A stretch of DNA of 64,000 bases from Verticillium longisporum (lineage: Eukaryota > Ascomycota > Sordariomycetes > Glomerellales > Plectosphaerellaceae), in assembly GCA_019188255.1 (NCBI GenBank), contig JAETXT010000013.1, positions 2,418,001 to 2,482,000 on the forward strand. Reading direction: 5' to 3'. Within the stretch, counting starts at the first letter, position 1; every line of letters starts with the position of its first letter. The notes below the pieces were generated by a model. The model made no database searches. It worked only from the letters and a program-made list of their open reading frames with translations, and was not told the DNA's origin. Below, piece after piece: positions 34,006 to 43,887 of this stretch. Made by a program: the position numbers and the translations under genes.

Positions 34006-36210
34006 TTACTCGTCATCCTCCGGCTGGTCGTATTCGTCGTCGTAGTTCTCCTCGTACTCGTTGTAGTCCTCGTCGTATTCCTCGCCGTACTCTTCGCCCT
34101 CGCCACCTCCTTCGCCCTCGCCGACAGCCTCCTCCTCGTCGTCGTCGTCCTCCTCCTCTGGCTCAATCTCCCGGTCGCGGAACGCATCACCAAGCACGCT
34201 GTTGGCCTGGCTCGTTTGCCCGCTGGCCGTGCCCGTGCCCGTGCCGGGCCCGCCGCCTGGCCCGCTGTTGAGGAGACTAGAAATGGCATCGTAGTTGAGA
34301 CGCTTCGACATGCCGTGGTGCTTCATGACGTTCTGGGCAGCCTCGATCGGGGTGCTGGCGGGCGACGTCTGGGCCTCGCCGAGACGCGGCTTGTTGCGCT
34401 TGCGGGGCCGCTTGGGCTTGCCGGCCTCGAGCTTCCTGTCAAACTCGCGCTGCTGGTTCTTGCGCAGCCAGTCCTGGTTCTCGTTGACCCACACTATCTC
34501 CTTGAGCTTGACCTCCTCGGGCGACAGCAGCGCGTTCATGACCTCGACGTCGTCGGCAAATTCGTCCTCGAGGACCTCGGGCGCCATCGACACCGTCTTG
34601 CTGGGCTCGTACTGCAGCGCCCAGTCGGCGTGGAGGCGTGCGCGCTGCTCGGCGCTGGCGTAGGCTGCCGCGTGCTGCATCGTCTCGGGGTCGTTCATGA
34701 TTTCCGAGATTTGCTCCTCCATATTCTCCTCGTCGTCCACCCACTCCTCGTTGATCGGCAGCGGGTGTTTCGGCGGCCGGCCTTTGGCGTTTGCAGCAAC
34801 ACCGCGAGCCTTGCTCTTGTCGTCGCCAAACGCATCCACGAGTGCCGGAAAGTTGCTCTCGTCCTCGCCGTCGAGCTGCCCGTTGAGGACCCTGTCTTCA
34901 GCCGACGTCGGCTCGGGCGGCGGTACGGGCGGGATGAGATAGCCGTCCTTGTCGCGGAGGTAGGAGGCGCTCGGGCACGGCACCGATGACAGGTCGGGCC
35001 CCGTTCGGATCGGCGGTGGTGCTGGAGACTCGAGTACGCTGCCGTCGCCGTCTGAACCGTCGTCGCCGGTGGTGCGCTTGCGCTTGCGTCGCTTCTCCTC
35101 GATTTTTTTCTTGTACTCATCCGAGTGCCGGTAGAAGGAAGGCGGGTCATGCGAAGGGGGTCCCGCGCTCTCCCAGTCCTTGGTGAGAAAGTCGTCAATG
35201 GTCAGTTGACTGGCAGCCGTCTCGTTAAACTCCTTCATGCGCTCCTGAATCGTATGGCTCGTGACCTTGACAATGTAGACGACCTCGCGCATGGTGCGGC
35301 GGAAATTGTTCATGCGCGCAGCCATCAATAGGCAGGCACCGCAGATACCTGACGGTCGGCGACCCATGATGATCCAGTCCCTGCGCATCGACGTGATGAG
35401 GCGAACGGCATCCTCGGCGACCTTGTCGGTTTGCGGTCCAAAGTCGAGCTTGGTCGCCAGCCGGTGGATGATGTCTTCGGGGAAAATGGTGCAGGCGAGA
35501 CTGCCAATGGGCACCTTGTTGACGAGCGCCTTGAAGCAGCGGCCGAGACGAAAGACGTTGAGCCGCGTCAGGTCGGCGAGATCGAGCATCATGACAAACT
35601 GCGTCTCGCGCTCGTTGCCCTCGACCCTCTCCTGCGACCGAAAGGCGTAGTAGATGCAGGCGGCGCAGACCATCTGAAGGGTGCGGCCCTGGGTGAAGCC
35701 CTGACCCATGGCGAGCTTGAACGTGGCCACGGCCTTGTCGACAATGTGTGGGCGGGGATTGCCAGCGAGACGCCAGACGTAGCCGTGGATGAGGTTCTTG
35801 GCGTCAATGATGGTCTTGTCGCGCTGGCTCGAGCCGGCACCGCGACCTCCGGGGCCAAACGTCCGCGCACCGCCCTGGTCGGCCGAGATGTAGCTACCCT
35901 GCACCATGGCAGCACCGGAGGACGTCTCGCCAAACTGGACCTCGGCGACAATGTTGCTCTCCTCAGCGATGCGACCACACCCGTGACAGATGCCGTCGAC
36001 GACTTTAGGGTTCGTGCAGTGCTTGTTGGGACACTTGGGCCCGCTCGAGGACACCATGGCCGAGGCGCGTTTGTTCGCTGCGGCGGCGGCGGCGGCATCC
36101 TTGGCTGCCTTGAGTCGGGCCGCCTCGTCGCGCTGCACGCGAGCCATCGTCTCAGCGAGGCCACGGGGCCGCTGGAACGGTTTGGTGGGTTTCCTGACGG
36201 GAGGAGCCAT
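34006..36210 (-). CDS. BRF1: Transcription factor TFIIIB subunit Brf1
   Basis: A 734-residue, single-exon Brf1, the TFIIB-related subunit that recruits RNA polymerase III to tRNA and 5S promoters. Seen in order: a basic Ala-rich N-terminal extension; the zinc ribbon CPNKHC...GICHGCGRI; the first cyclin repeat (RDKTIIDAKNLIHGYVWRL); and the second repeat with ITSMRRDWIIMGRRPSGICGACLLMAARMN. The Brf homology region follows, with the EVLEDEFADDVEVMNALLSPEEVKLKE stretch. The acidic C-terminus is rich in DDDEEE and YDEDYNEYEEN. The start MAPPVRKPTKPF is the first ATG. The N-terminal extension before the ribbon is longer than in yeast but common in filamentous fungi. Confidence 0.95.
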   Translation of the reverse strand: MAPPVRKPTKPFQRPRGLAETMARVQRDEAARLKAAKDAAAAAAANKRASAMVSSSGPKCPNKHCTNPKVVDGICHGCGRIAEESNIVAEVQFGETSSGAAMVQGSYISADQGGARTFGPGGRGAGSSQRDKTIIDAKNLIHGYVWRLAGNPRPHIVDKAVATFKLAMGQGFTQGRTLQMVCAACIYYAFRSQERVEGNERETQFVMMLDLADLTRLNVFRLGRCFKALVNKVPIGSLACTIFPEDIIHRLATKLDFGPQTDKVAEDAVRLITSMRRDWIIMGRRPSGICGACLLMAARMNNFRRTMREVVYIVKVTSHTIQERMKEFNETAASQLTIDDFLTKDWESAGPPSHDPPSFYRHSDEYKKKIEEKRRKRKRTTGDDGSDGDGSVLESPAPPPIRTGPDLSSVPCPSASYLRDKDGYLIPPVPPPEPTSAEDRVLNGQLDGEDESNFPALVDAFGDDKSKARGVAANAKGRPPKHPLPINEEWVDDEENMEEQISEIMNDPETMQHAAAYASAEQRARLHADWALQYEPSKTVSMAPEVLEDEFADDVEVMNALLSPEEVKLKEIVWVNENQDWLRKNQQREFDRKLEAGKPKRPRKRNKPRLGEAQTSPASTPIEAAQNVMKHHGMSKRLNYDAISSLLNSGPGGGPGTGTGTASGQTSQANSVLGDAFRDREIEPEEEDDDDEEEAVGEGEGGGEGEEYGEEYDEDYNEYEENYDDEYDQPEDDE

Positions 36211-37018
36211 TTTGAAGGCGTTGGAGGTGCCGCCGTGGGCTTTACTTTGATGCTTGGATAATGAATGAAGGTATACCGATGAGTTTGCGTCGACCTATCA
36301 GGGAATCTGGCCGTATTTGCCCCCGTTTCTTCCGAGGCAGGCAGTCGCGGGGCGCTCGCCGGAACCGACGATCCTGAATAGCCGAGGAGCAATCAGAGTT
36401 CTCGGTTTGCGCGAGCTGAAAGCAATGCCTATGTTGACATGGAGCAGGCAGCTGCTGAAGGTCGCGGTTGAGGTTGAGTCGAGGTGAGGTTGGAGGTGGG
36501 CCAGCTCTGTGTGGCGGGAGACCCAGTGGAATTTTCGCAGCGGGGTGGGCGACGAAATTTTGGTCGAGAGGGCAAGCGCGAGCACCCACGACGGGGATGA
36601 GTCAGCCATGGTGGAGGCATCGCGTTCGAGCCCGGATGGGATAAACCACGCTGCACTTTGTTGCTGCCTGCTGACGATTGACACAAACATTCCACAATGA
36701 CGATCAATCCAATTCATCATCAACCTTCAACACGGATTACCGAATTACAGCGGTTTCCATCGAGATAACCCTTCTCATCATGGCAGCTCCGCTCGACCGC
36801 CGACGCCCGACAGCCCAAAGCGGTATCACCGCCCCCCTCGGTGCCATCGACGGCTGACGGTTCCCTGGGCCGGATGCCGCTGGCTGTCATGGTGTCGGAG
36901 TTGGGGCGATCGCTCATCGCGATGAGTAGCTCTCATGCGGGGCGTCGAGTAACTCGTTCCCCTCATGCGGGGCACCGTACTCGGGTGCACGCCGTGGTGT
37001 CATGGGTGGGTTCACAGC

Positions 37019-37024
37019 ATATAA
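37019..37024 (+). promoter_or_regulatory. TATA-like element of the DUF1349 gene
   Basis: TATAAG about 150 bp before the ATG at 37169, just upstream of the triplicated 16-bp element. The position is plausible for a fungal TATA box, but the match is imperfect. Confidence 0.4.
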
Positions 37025-37040
37025 GCCGGCGCAGTCCTGG

Positions 37041-37083
37041 GCCGAGTCAACTCTGGGCCGAGTAAACTCGTGGCCGAGTCAAC
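37041..37083 (+). repeat. Three copies of a 16-bp tandem unit with TGACTC-type core
   Basis: GCCGAGT(C/A)AAC begins at 37041, 37057 and 37073, exactly 16 bp apart. Two copies contain GAGTCA, the reverse complement of TGACTC, the core of Gcn4/CPC-1-type bZIP sites. The middle copy has A for C. They lie 86-128 bp upstream of the DUF1349 start codon. Confidence 0.7.
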
Positions 37084-37168
37084 CTCATCCGTCAGACGTG
37101 CTCAGATTTAGCCCGCCCATTCCTCCCTGGCCTTACACCCTCGACACCCCAATTCCAACCTCGCCACT

Positions 37169-37783
37169 ATGTCCTTCAAACTCGAGGCCGGCCCCGGCAC
37201 GGATGTCTGGAAGAAGCACCCGTCCTGGGACGTCTACAATGGTAAGCACATTGTCGGATGCCGCCTCGAACCCTACTGACAAGCAGTCCCCACGCACGCC
37301 CTCCCCAAAAAGCCGCTGGCGTCCTTCCGCTCGGCGCGCCTGACGTTCAGCGCCAAGTGGACTGAGCAGTACGACCAGGCCGGCATCCTCTTGACGCTCG
37401 AGCCGCGGAACGCCTCGGACAAGAAACAGAGGAGATGGGTCAAGACGGGCCTCGAGTACTACAACGGCACCCCGCAACTGAGCACCGTCGCGTGCGATCG
37501 TTACGCCGACTGGAGCATCACGCCGCTGTCTGCCGTCGGACCCACAGACGGCCCCCTGGATTTCGTCGTCGAGCGGGACGAGAGCGAGCACGGCACGAGC
37601 ATCTGGATCTACTACGCACCGCCGGGAGGCAAGGAGCGCGTGGCTCTGCGCGAGGTCGGCTGGTTCTTTGCTGACAGAGCCGACTGGGACCTCGAGGTTG
37701 CCGCTTTCGCCGCGCGGCCTGCCGAGAAGACGGACGGCAAGCTGGAGGTGGAGTTTTCCGGGTTTGACGCCAAGTGGGAGTAG
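37169..37783 (+). CDS. DUF1349 family protein (concanavalin-like fold)
   Basis: A 189-residue protein from exons 37169-37241 and 37287-37783 with a 45-bp intron (CTACTGAC branch point). It begins MSFKLEAGPGTDVWKKHPS and shows the DUF1349 beta-sandwich pattern: SARLTFSAKWTEQYDQAGILL, KRRWVKTGLEYYNGTPQLSTVA, DWSI, SIWIYYAPPGGKERVALREVGWFF and the C-terminal LEVEFSGFDAKWE. In the unspliced genome the motif after the intron reads KKQRRWVKTGLEYYNG. The fold is like carbohydrate-binding lectins or glucanases, but no catalytic residues can be claimed. No signal peptide is seen, so it is probably cytosolic. Regulation may involve the triplicated element upstream. Confidence 0.85.
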
Positions 37784-38602
37784 GCGGAGGAGACAGACAG
37801 TAGTTGATCACGAAAACCATGACATCACGAACACCATCAAGTGAGGCGGCCGAATTTCTCATTATCTCGCCCTGACGAGGGCTCAAGCCAGCCTGGGCGT
37901 CAGCGTTCCACTAGGGAGCCGCGTGGCGCCCAAAATCATCAAGATCATCATCTCCTCCAATGTGACAAAGGAGACCGCTGCTGTATCGCAAAGCGGGTGT
38001 GCCAAGTACAGGCCGAGTGCCCGACATCTCTTTCCGTGAAGAACAAAAGAAAACATGCCAGTCTGCTATCTTCAGAGATGCCGGGTTTCTGTCCGCAGCG
38101 GGGGGTTCGTCCAGGCGCCCCCCCTTTGCTGCTTCAGGAGAATGGAGAGAGTTGGGATTAGTCGTTCATCCGTGTATGCCCGAACGACGGCAAGTGAGTG
38201 GCAATTTGTCAGTTCCGTTTTTTTTTTGGTCCTTTTTGTGGTTGATTGCCGTGTTCGGCATGCAGCAGCAAACCCCATCCGTAGTCGTGTTCCTCACCTG
38301 GGAAGCCCTGAGGAGGCAGTACTCCATGGTAAGGCAAGCCACTGCCCCAAATTCAAACGCCCCAAAAACGAGTACCCACGAAACAGGAACGGGGAGGCTT
38401 TGTGTCTAGGTCCTTCGCTCCCATGTGTCAGAACAATGGACGGCCCCCGAATGGATCGCCGATCTGACATGGGGGCCACAGAAGGAAGAATGCCAAAACG
38501 CCTGCCACCATTCCGCTTTACGTCCCGGGGTATCACAATTTAGGGACAGTCCGAAGCATGGCTCGAAAAACACAGAAAACACACACGTAGCAGAGAACAC
38601 AC
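37784..38602. other. Intergenic between convergent genes
   Basis: This is the 3' flank of the DUF1349 and BTB genes. Short frames on both strands lack recognisable features. No terminator-like hairpin or RNA gene noticed. Confidence 0.55.
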
Positions 38603-39532
38603 TCAGACAGTCTTTGGCGAGCGGGCGTTGCTCACGTCAATGACGTCGTCCAGATGGTTGCACATGGCGACGAATAGGTCGAAAAAGAGTTTGCTGCCGC
38701 CGCGCTCCATCTCGGCCTGCATGGTCCCGCTCCTCTTGAATGTCTTGCGACACCGGATGATCAGGGCGAGGTAGTGAGCGCGCAGTCGCGAGTCCGAGTC
38801 GGGCGTGTGGGCGTAGGCGTACTGGGCGGAGCGCAAGATTGTGCCGACATCAATGCCGGACTGGAGACCTTGCTTGCGCAGGGCCAGCCTCTTGAGCTCC
38901 TCGAGCCCGTACCGCTCCGCAGAACAGTAGACGGCCGTGTCGCGGAGGAGGTGCTGCCCGTACGCTGCCACGTAGACGGTGGCATCGGATTGTGGCCCCA
39001 TGGCGGGGCTTGCCGCCGAAGCGGGACTGGCGGCGGCGCGGCCGCCTCCGGGGGTATATGTGTCGACGTAGGGCGAGGTCTGCGGTGTTCCCCGTACGGC
39101 GTTCTCGAGCTCCCAAGAGTTGCGGTGCTTGTTGTGCCTGAGGCGTGGGTAGTAGTCACCCTTGTAGAGGTACTCGAGAACGGCGGAGAAGACCTCGGGT
39201 TCTTCGTCGGGAAGGGATATTCTCTTGCTCTGCGCATCGAAAAAGTGGCTGTCGCGGCACGCCGATTCGAAAAACGGCGCTTGGCGTAGCACGTCCTCGT
39301 GCGCTGCAAATAGCCGCCCCTCGCGGCCGACCGTCAGGGTGACGATGGGGGCGGGGGCCAAAGAGTTGCTTTTGACCGCCGGCGCTGGCACCGGCTTGGC
39401 CTGAGTCTCCTCGGTGAGCGACCGTTGCAGTCTCGACAGCTTCTGGGGATCCCGGACTGAGTTGTTCTTCTTGAGGCGCGCAGCCTTGTCGACTCGGCTG
39501 GGGTCTTGCGACCTGAACGAGCGCTTGAACAT
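38603..39532 (-). CDS. BTB/POZ-domain protein
   Basis: A single-exon 309-residue protein. A basic N-terminus (MFKRSFRSQDPSRVDKAARLKK) precedes the BTB fold: IVTLTVGREGRLFAAHEDVLRQAPFFESACR, then the conserved PDEEPEVFSAVLEYLYKGDY, and after an insertion the helices QHLLRDTAVYCSAERYGLEELKRLALRK. The insertion between strands (about residues 145-190, Ala/Ser/Gly-rich) is typical of fungal versions. The domain mediates protein interaction, sometimes as a Cul3 adaptor; partners are unknown. Upstream of it is 1 kb without genes. Confidence 0.9.
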   Translation of the reverse strand: MFKRSFRSQDPSRVDKAARLKKNNSVRDPQKLSRLQRSLTEETQAKPVPAPAVKSNSLAPAPIVTLTVGREGRLFAAHEDVLRQAPFFESACRDSHFFDAQSKRISLPDEEPEVFSAVLEYLYKGDYYPRLRHNKHRNSWELENAVRGTPQTSPYVDTYTPGGGRAAASPASAASPAMGPQSDATVYVAAYGQHLLRDTAVYCSAERYGLEELKRLALRKQGLQSGIDVGTILRSAQYAYAHTPDSDSRLRAHYLALIIRCRKTFKRSGTMQAEMERGGSKLFFDLFVAMCNHLDDVIDVSNARSPKTV

Positions 39533-40540
39533 GGTTGCTGTTGTGAAGAAGAAGAAGAAGGTTGGCGAGTGCTCGGGATTATCGAAAGACAGTGTGTCGT
39601 TGATGGTACTTGTAGAGAGCGACGAAAAGAGCGGCGAGAGGAGATTGGGAGTGGGAGCGGGAGAGAGAGAAAACGCACGAACAAATGATTGACGGAGGGC
39701 CCGGGTGGAAAATATCTCAAAGAAGGACGTGTAAACGAGCGGACTAGGAGATATCCCAGGTGTGACTTTGCGACCCAGTTTGCTGTGGTGAAGAGGGGGG
39801 GAGGGGGGAAAGGAAACACAAGTCCGTGATGGCGGGGGCTGCCCGTGTTATTTATCTAGTGCTGCCTTGTGAGGGCGGGGGAGGGGCCACGCCAGGCCAG
39901 GGGCAGGCACGGGCACTAACAGGGGCCCCGGTGGCTGGGCGTGCTCCGCGTCAACAACAACACCAATGGCTTGGGTTGTACCACCGTGACAATCTGCACA
40001 GCCCGTCCTCGAGCATCCAGTCAGCGAACGTAACATGCTTTCGTCGATTGGGCATTGGCGGTCAGAAAGCCCAATGGCACTCGTGACTCGGCTTGGTCAT
40101 CGAGGACACCCGACTCAGGCAGCAGTCGAGCTGAAGCGCCCGACGAGGGTTCTAGGCCAAGGGATCAGCAAGAACGTGCCAGCACAGCACTACACAGCAC
40201 AGCACTACACAGCACTACACAGCACAGCACTGCACAGCACTGCACTGCACTGCACTGCACAGCGCAGCACTGCACTGCACAGCACAGCACGACAGCGCAG
40301 CACGACACTTCAGACAGCTGCCGGAATACCGTCGACGTTCACGTGATCATCCGCAGCCTGACCCAGACTTGACTTCATCACGGTTGACCACGATTACCCC
40401 GCTTGTGTCGGCACTCCCAGGCAAATGCTGAACAAGCAAAATGTCCGACGAGGTCTCAAGACTCGGCTTCACTCGTCCAGACCCCATTGGGCGGACAATC
40501 CCGGTTGCCAATGGGTGCTCTGCTGAACGCTTCGACGGGG
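39533..40540. other. Intergenic upstream of BTB gene
   Basis: This is the BTB promoter and leader (purine-rich on the plus strand around 39540-39700), followed by the simple repeat listed separately. No gene seen. Confidence 0.55.
40180..40307 (+). repeat. Degenerate minisatellite of CAGCACTACA / CACTGCACAG units
   Basis: About 130 bp is composed almost entirely of CAGCAC, TACACAGCAC and TGCAC words in tandem, with unit lengths of 5, 7 and 10 bp drifting along the array. The open frames across it (ALHSTALHST repeats) are by-products of the repeat. Confidence 0.9.
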
Positions 40541-41270
40541 GTCTTACCGGCTCCAAACATTGTCTTTTTGCACGGGCTTCGGGGCCATCCGCAGTCAACA
40601 TGGGGCGATGAGGATCACGAGACAGCTGCCGACAGCGCCGAGTCACTTCGGGCTTCAATTCGGAACTGCAGTTGGGCCTGGGCTGTCAAAGAAAAGCATT
40701 TCACCGCTACCCAACCGTTACCCCTTTTGACCGCGTGACTGCCTGGCGGACGACTTCCCCGAGGCCAGAACACGGACGTACGGATCGAATGCCGACGGCA
40801 TTGGTGCGATGTGGTGCGAGAAGTCAGAATAACGTCTCGCAACTTCGCCAACAAGCGGGAGGGAAATATAGAAGCGAGGAAAGATTAACGTCGTGACTCG
40901 TGCTCTGAGCGGCATCATTGTGAAGGTGTAGAGGCGCTTGAGGATGCCGTTTATACATTTTCTGATGGTTTCAGGCACGGCGGCCGACTGGGCGCAGATA
41001 GTGTACAACCTCGCAGCTATGGCATCCCGTGATCCTAGCGAGAAAGAGGCTAAGAACAAAGTCTTGGGCAATATCCACGCATGTTCAACCAAATTGCGAT
41101 CTAGCAAGGCATGCACCTGTATTACCTCCAAGAGGCTTGTGGCATAAAAGCAACGATGAAATGGCAAAGGACTTTTGACGCTTGGGAGCAGATTGTCAGA
41201 GAAGTCTCCTCGAATCGGGTTGCCGAAAACCATTTACTTCCATCACCAACAGACAGCCAATTGTGCTGAT
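40541..41270 (+). pseudogene. Decayed lipase-like serine esterase of the fungal NLR/DUF676 type
   Basis: Fragments of one protein family appear in order but in different frames. NIVFLHGLRGHPQSTWGDE (from about 40550) is the entry strand of the alpha/beta hydrolase that often begins fungal NACHT/NB-ARC proteins. Then comes PF-stop-PRDCLADDFPEARTRTYG (40722 on, with TGA where family members have Trp). Next is INVVTRALSGIIVK (about 40884; the place of the nucleophile segment, whose Ser-Gly survives only as LSG), followed by SGTAADWAQIVYNLA (about 40973). Then FNQIAI-stop-QGMHLYYLQEACGI (about 41085-41140). Frameshifts and at least three stops prevent a product. There is no trace of the NACHT or repeat regions downstream. 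The family call is from memory of these motifs. Confidence 0.65.
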
Positions 41271-41504
41271 AGATACGACTGTTGGCTAGTGTATCCGTGA
41301 ACTTTTGGGTTTGTTCCTTCGTGACGGATCTACTGCAAGAACACGCCCGTACCTCCAACTAAGATCAAAGATGGGTTGGAAGCATGGTTGTATTAGGATA
41401 CGTAAGACTGATAAGTTCTAGGGGGACCGCACAGCCACGGACGCTCCTCCAGGTCCTACCACTTCTCTCTGTCGTCTACACACATCCTGCTCGCATTCCC
41501 CAAT

Positions 41505-42683
41505 TTAATCATCGCGGGCGGCGGCGGCGGCAATTCGCATGCGAGAAAGCTGGAACGACTTGACAATCGTCTCTCGAATCGCGACAAAGCCGTAGACGAG
41601 GGCAAATACTGTCCATTGTCAGTGGCATCCTCCAGAAGTAGACAACAACATACTGATCGGCGACAGCACGACGAAACCAATCGTGTTCGCGACAACGGCC
41701 TCCCGCGAACCTGCCTCATCACCGTCTAGCCAGAAAGGACCGGTTCCCGTGACGGTCCTGCCAACAGCAGCCCAAGCTACGTAGAGCCCGGAAAGGAAGA
41801 GGAGCCCGAAGATGTGGGCACCAATGGCATACGGGCGCTTGACGCTGTTGAGGAATAAAGCTTCGACGAGGACAATCAAAGTGGAGATGACGAAGAGGTT
41901 CAGTATTGCAAAAGCCTTAAACCAACCCTCACCAAACATGTCCGTGAATGGCGTCTTTCCGGCAGTGCCGTAAGGCAGAAGAGGTGACTGACCGACGCCA
42001 AAGTCTCGAAGCTCTGTGGGCAATTTTGACATGCCCAGACCCGAAGGTTCTGGCTCAGCAGGTGAGCTGTCATCCCCAGAGCCTGCGTGAGGCAGCGTGA
42101 CGAGAAAGTACAGCATCGTGTTGATGATGGCGAAGATGGACATCAAAAAGTAGAAGAGCGTAAAGTAGAACTGCTTCCGGAGGCTGTTCATGTTGGCCGG
42201 AAGCGAGAGGAACCGCAGGACCCGATACTCCCAGCCGGATCGGCGATCTTCAATGCGCGGGAAGTAGAGGTGGGTAAAGGTCCAGGACTGTCTAGTTAGC
42301 TTGCACCCAAGGGCGTGACCGGGTGGCATACAAAGACGATTGCGTGGTAAGCCAGGAGAAGGCCGAAGCTAATGATTTCGAGCTCAAAGATGATGCGCCA
42401 GTCCGAAAACTTGGACTCTTCCTGCTCCACCTTGTAGTCGAGGATCATGATGCTGGCGGCAACGAGGTAGGCGAGGAGGAAGCCACGGATGTAGAAGAGT
42501 GCATTCTGGGGAAGCTATCGCCACGGCGAATGGCACACTCGAAGGAATGCGGGCTGCGATGGTTAGCGAAGTAGCGAAGTGATCGCTCGAACGTACGTGA
42601 TCCTGGGTTCGGCCATATGCAGCGGGCGTGGGCAATCCGCCGGGAGGCGCGAGCAGGGGCGTGGTGATTGACGATTCGTCCAT
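41505..42683 (-). CDS. Polytopic membrane protein, unknown family; in-frame stop in exon 2
   Basis: Modelled exons are 42683-42597, 42553-42332, 42287-41654 and 41608-41505, with introns of 43, 44 and 45 bp and clear CTAAC/CTGAC branch points. The result is 348 codons. Hydrophobic spans: FYIRGFLLAYLVAASIMIL, IIFELEIISFGLLLAYHAIVF, FYFTLFYFLMSIFAIINTML, FAILNLFVISTLIVLVEALFL, AHIFGLLFLSGLYVAWAAVG, and a last one ending VYGFVAIRETIV. With the 43-bp first intron, codon 42517-42515 is TAG within PAFLRVCHSPWR-stop-LPQNALFY. An alternative acceptor at 42506 (CCCCAG) would skip it and lose 16 codons. No family recognised; it is divergent from SEC11. Confidence 0.65.
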
Positions 42684-43224
42684 TGCGGGCGATGCGTCGA
42701 TAGCGGATGTTGAAAGAGATGCTGATCACGAACAAACGTTGGACATGTACTGGTGATGGAGAGTGTGTTGATTCGTGCATTCTACGGTTGAGCTTGAAAT
42801 GGCTCTCGTCCCTCTCAACTGGTCATGACTGCTACCTTTCTACTGATTGATTTGGCAAGCGGTACGTGCTGCGCTTTCCTCGACCGATGCCGCGAATGCA
42901 AGGGTAACTGCCTAGTGAAGTTTCACAATACCTTCCATTCAGGTAGGCTTTTACAGAACCAACACAATGGTTAAGACGTTACTCACAGCCCGATTTCTAG
43001 GGACGTACTCGACCATCTCAAGGTCGAGATTTGGCATGGAAGGCACCAGTGGGGTGGCTCACTTGGTCCGTGCACGAGCCTCGCTGGCCTGAACTAAGCT
43101 TCTAGCTTTATCGCGAGCTGCCCCCAAGCTGTCCATCCCACTCCGCGAACAACGAACCCCGCGACATCGTCCAGCTCGCAAATCCGACGTCAATAGCCCG
43201 AAAAGACGTGCTTCGGCAGTCATC
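42684..43224. other. Divergent promoter membrane protein / SEC11
   Basis: No gene seen in this shared 540-bp upstream region; no clear TATA box. Confidence 0.55.
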
Positions 43225-43887
43225 ATGCTCTCCAGCCTCAAGAACCCGCGGCAGGCGGCTGCCCAGCTCCTCAACTTTGGCCTCATCCTGTCGACGGCCT
43301 TTATGGTTCGTTGCTCGCCGCCCTGGCCGCTGACCTGGCTGACCTTGACCTGCAGATGTGGAAAGGTCTTTCCGTGATTACCGACTCTCCCTCACCCATC
43401 GTCGTCGTTCTTTCCGGCTCCATGGAGCCCGCCTTCCAACGTGGCGACCTCCTCTTCCTCTGGAACCGAAACCTTCTCCGCGAGACCGATGTTGGCGAAG
43501 TTGTCGTGTACAATGTCAAGGACAAGGACATTCCGATTGTCCACCGCATCGTGCGGAAGTTTGGAGCTGGGTGCGTACCTTCTGGGACTTTGTTGATGCC
43601 CGCACTGACAAAATAGTGCCTCGGCCAAGCTGCTTACCAAGGGCGACAACAATGCAGCCGACGACACGGAGCTCTACGCGCGCGGACAGGACTACTTGGA
43701 GAGACAGGACATCATTGGCAGCGGCAAGTTACCAGAAGCACCCCTTGCCAGTCCCGACTAACACGTTGCAGTGGTTGCCTACATTCCCTTTGTCGGATAC
43801 GTGACGATCCTCCTCTCGGAACACCCTTGGCTAAAGACGGTTATGCTGGGAATCATGGGACTTGTTGTCGTGCTGCAGAGAGAATAG
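43225..43887 (+). CDS. SEC11: Signal peptidase complex catalytic subunit Sec11
   Basis: An ER-membrane serine protease that removes signal peptides. Four exons: 43225-43305, 43356-43571, 43618-43723 and 43772-43887. The spliced product is 172 residues, the usual Sec11 size. The N-terminal TM segment [21 protein letters not shown] is followed by the catalytic Ser49 in [16 protein letters not shown], His90 in IPIVHRIV and Asp109 in [12 protein letters not shown], the eukaryotic Ser-His-Asp arrangement. The C-terminus is a second hydrophobic stretch [16 protein letters not shown]. Intron 3 (43724-43771) starts GCAAGT and ends TTGCAG. It is a GC-AG intron, and the reading IIGS-VVAYIP across it confirms the splice. 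The first and second introns are standard GT-AG. Confidence 0.96.

Larger units (their letters stand above)
36211..37168. other. Divergent intergenic BRF1 / DUF1349 gene
   Basis: This shared upstream DNA contains a 14-bp perfect palindrome (36913-36926), a 12-bp word repeated at 36932 and 36962, a TATA-like word and a 16-bp triplicated element listed separately. No additional gene is supported. Confidence 0.6.

Noticed and set aside
34003..34989. A 328-codon plus-strand frame over BRF1
   Set aside because: It is antisense to the acidic tail of Brf1; the Val/Leu-rich reading is a consequence of GAG/GAC codons.
36620..36650. A tRNA B-box-like word (GTTCGAGCCC)
   Set aside because: No matching A-box, acceptor stem or anticodon arm can be drawn around it.
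40180..40307. A CRISPR-like direct repeat array
   Set aside because: Units are contiguous with no spacers and the genome is eukaryotic.
40035..40372. Plus-strand frames with ALHSTALHST repeats that could look like a repetitive protein
   Set aside because: All three frames are open because the DNA is a simple repeat; there is no start context or conserved flank.
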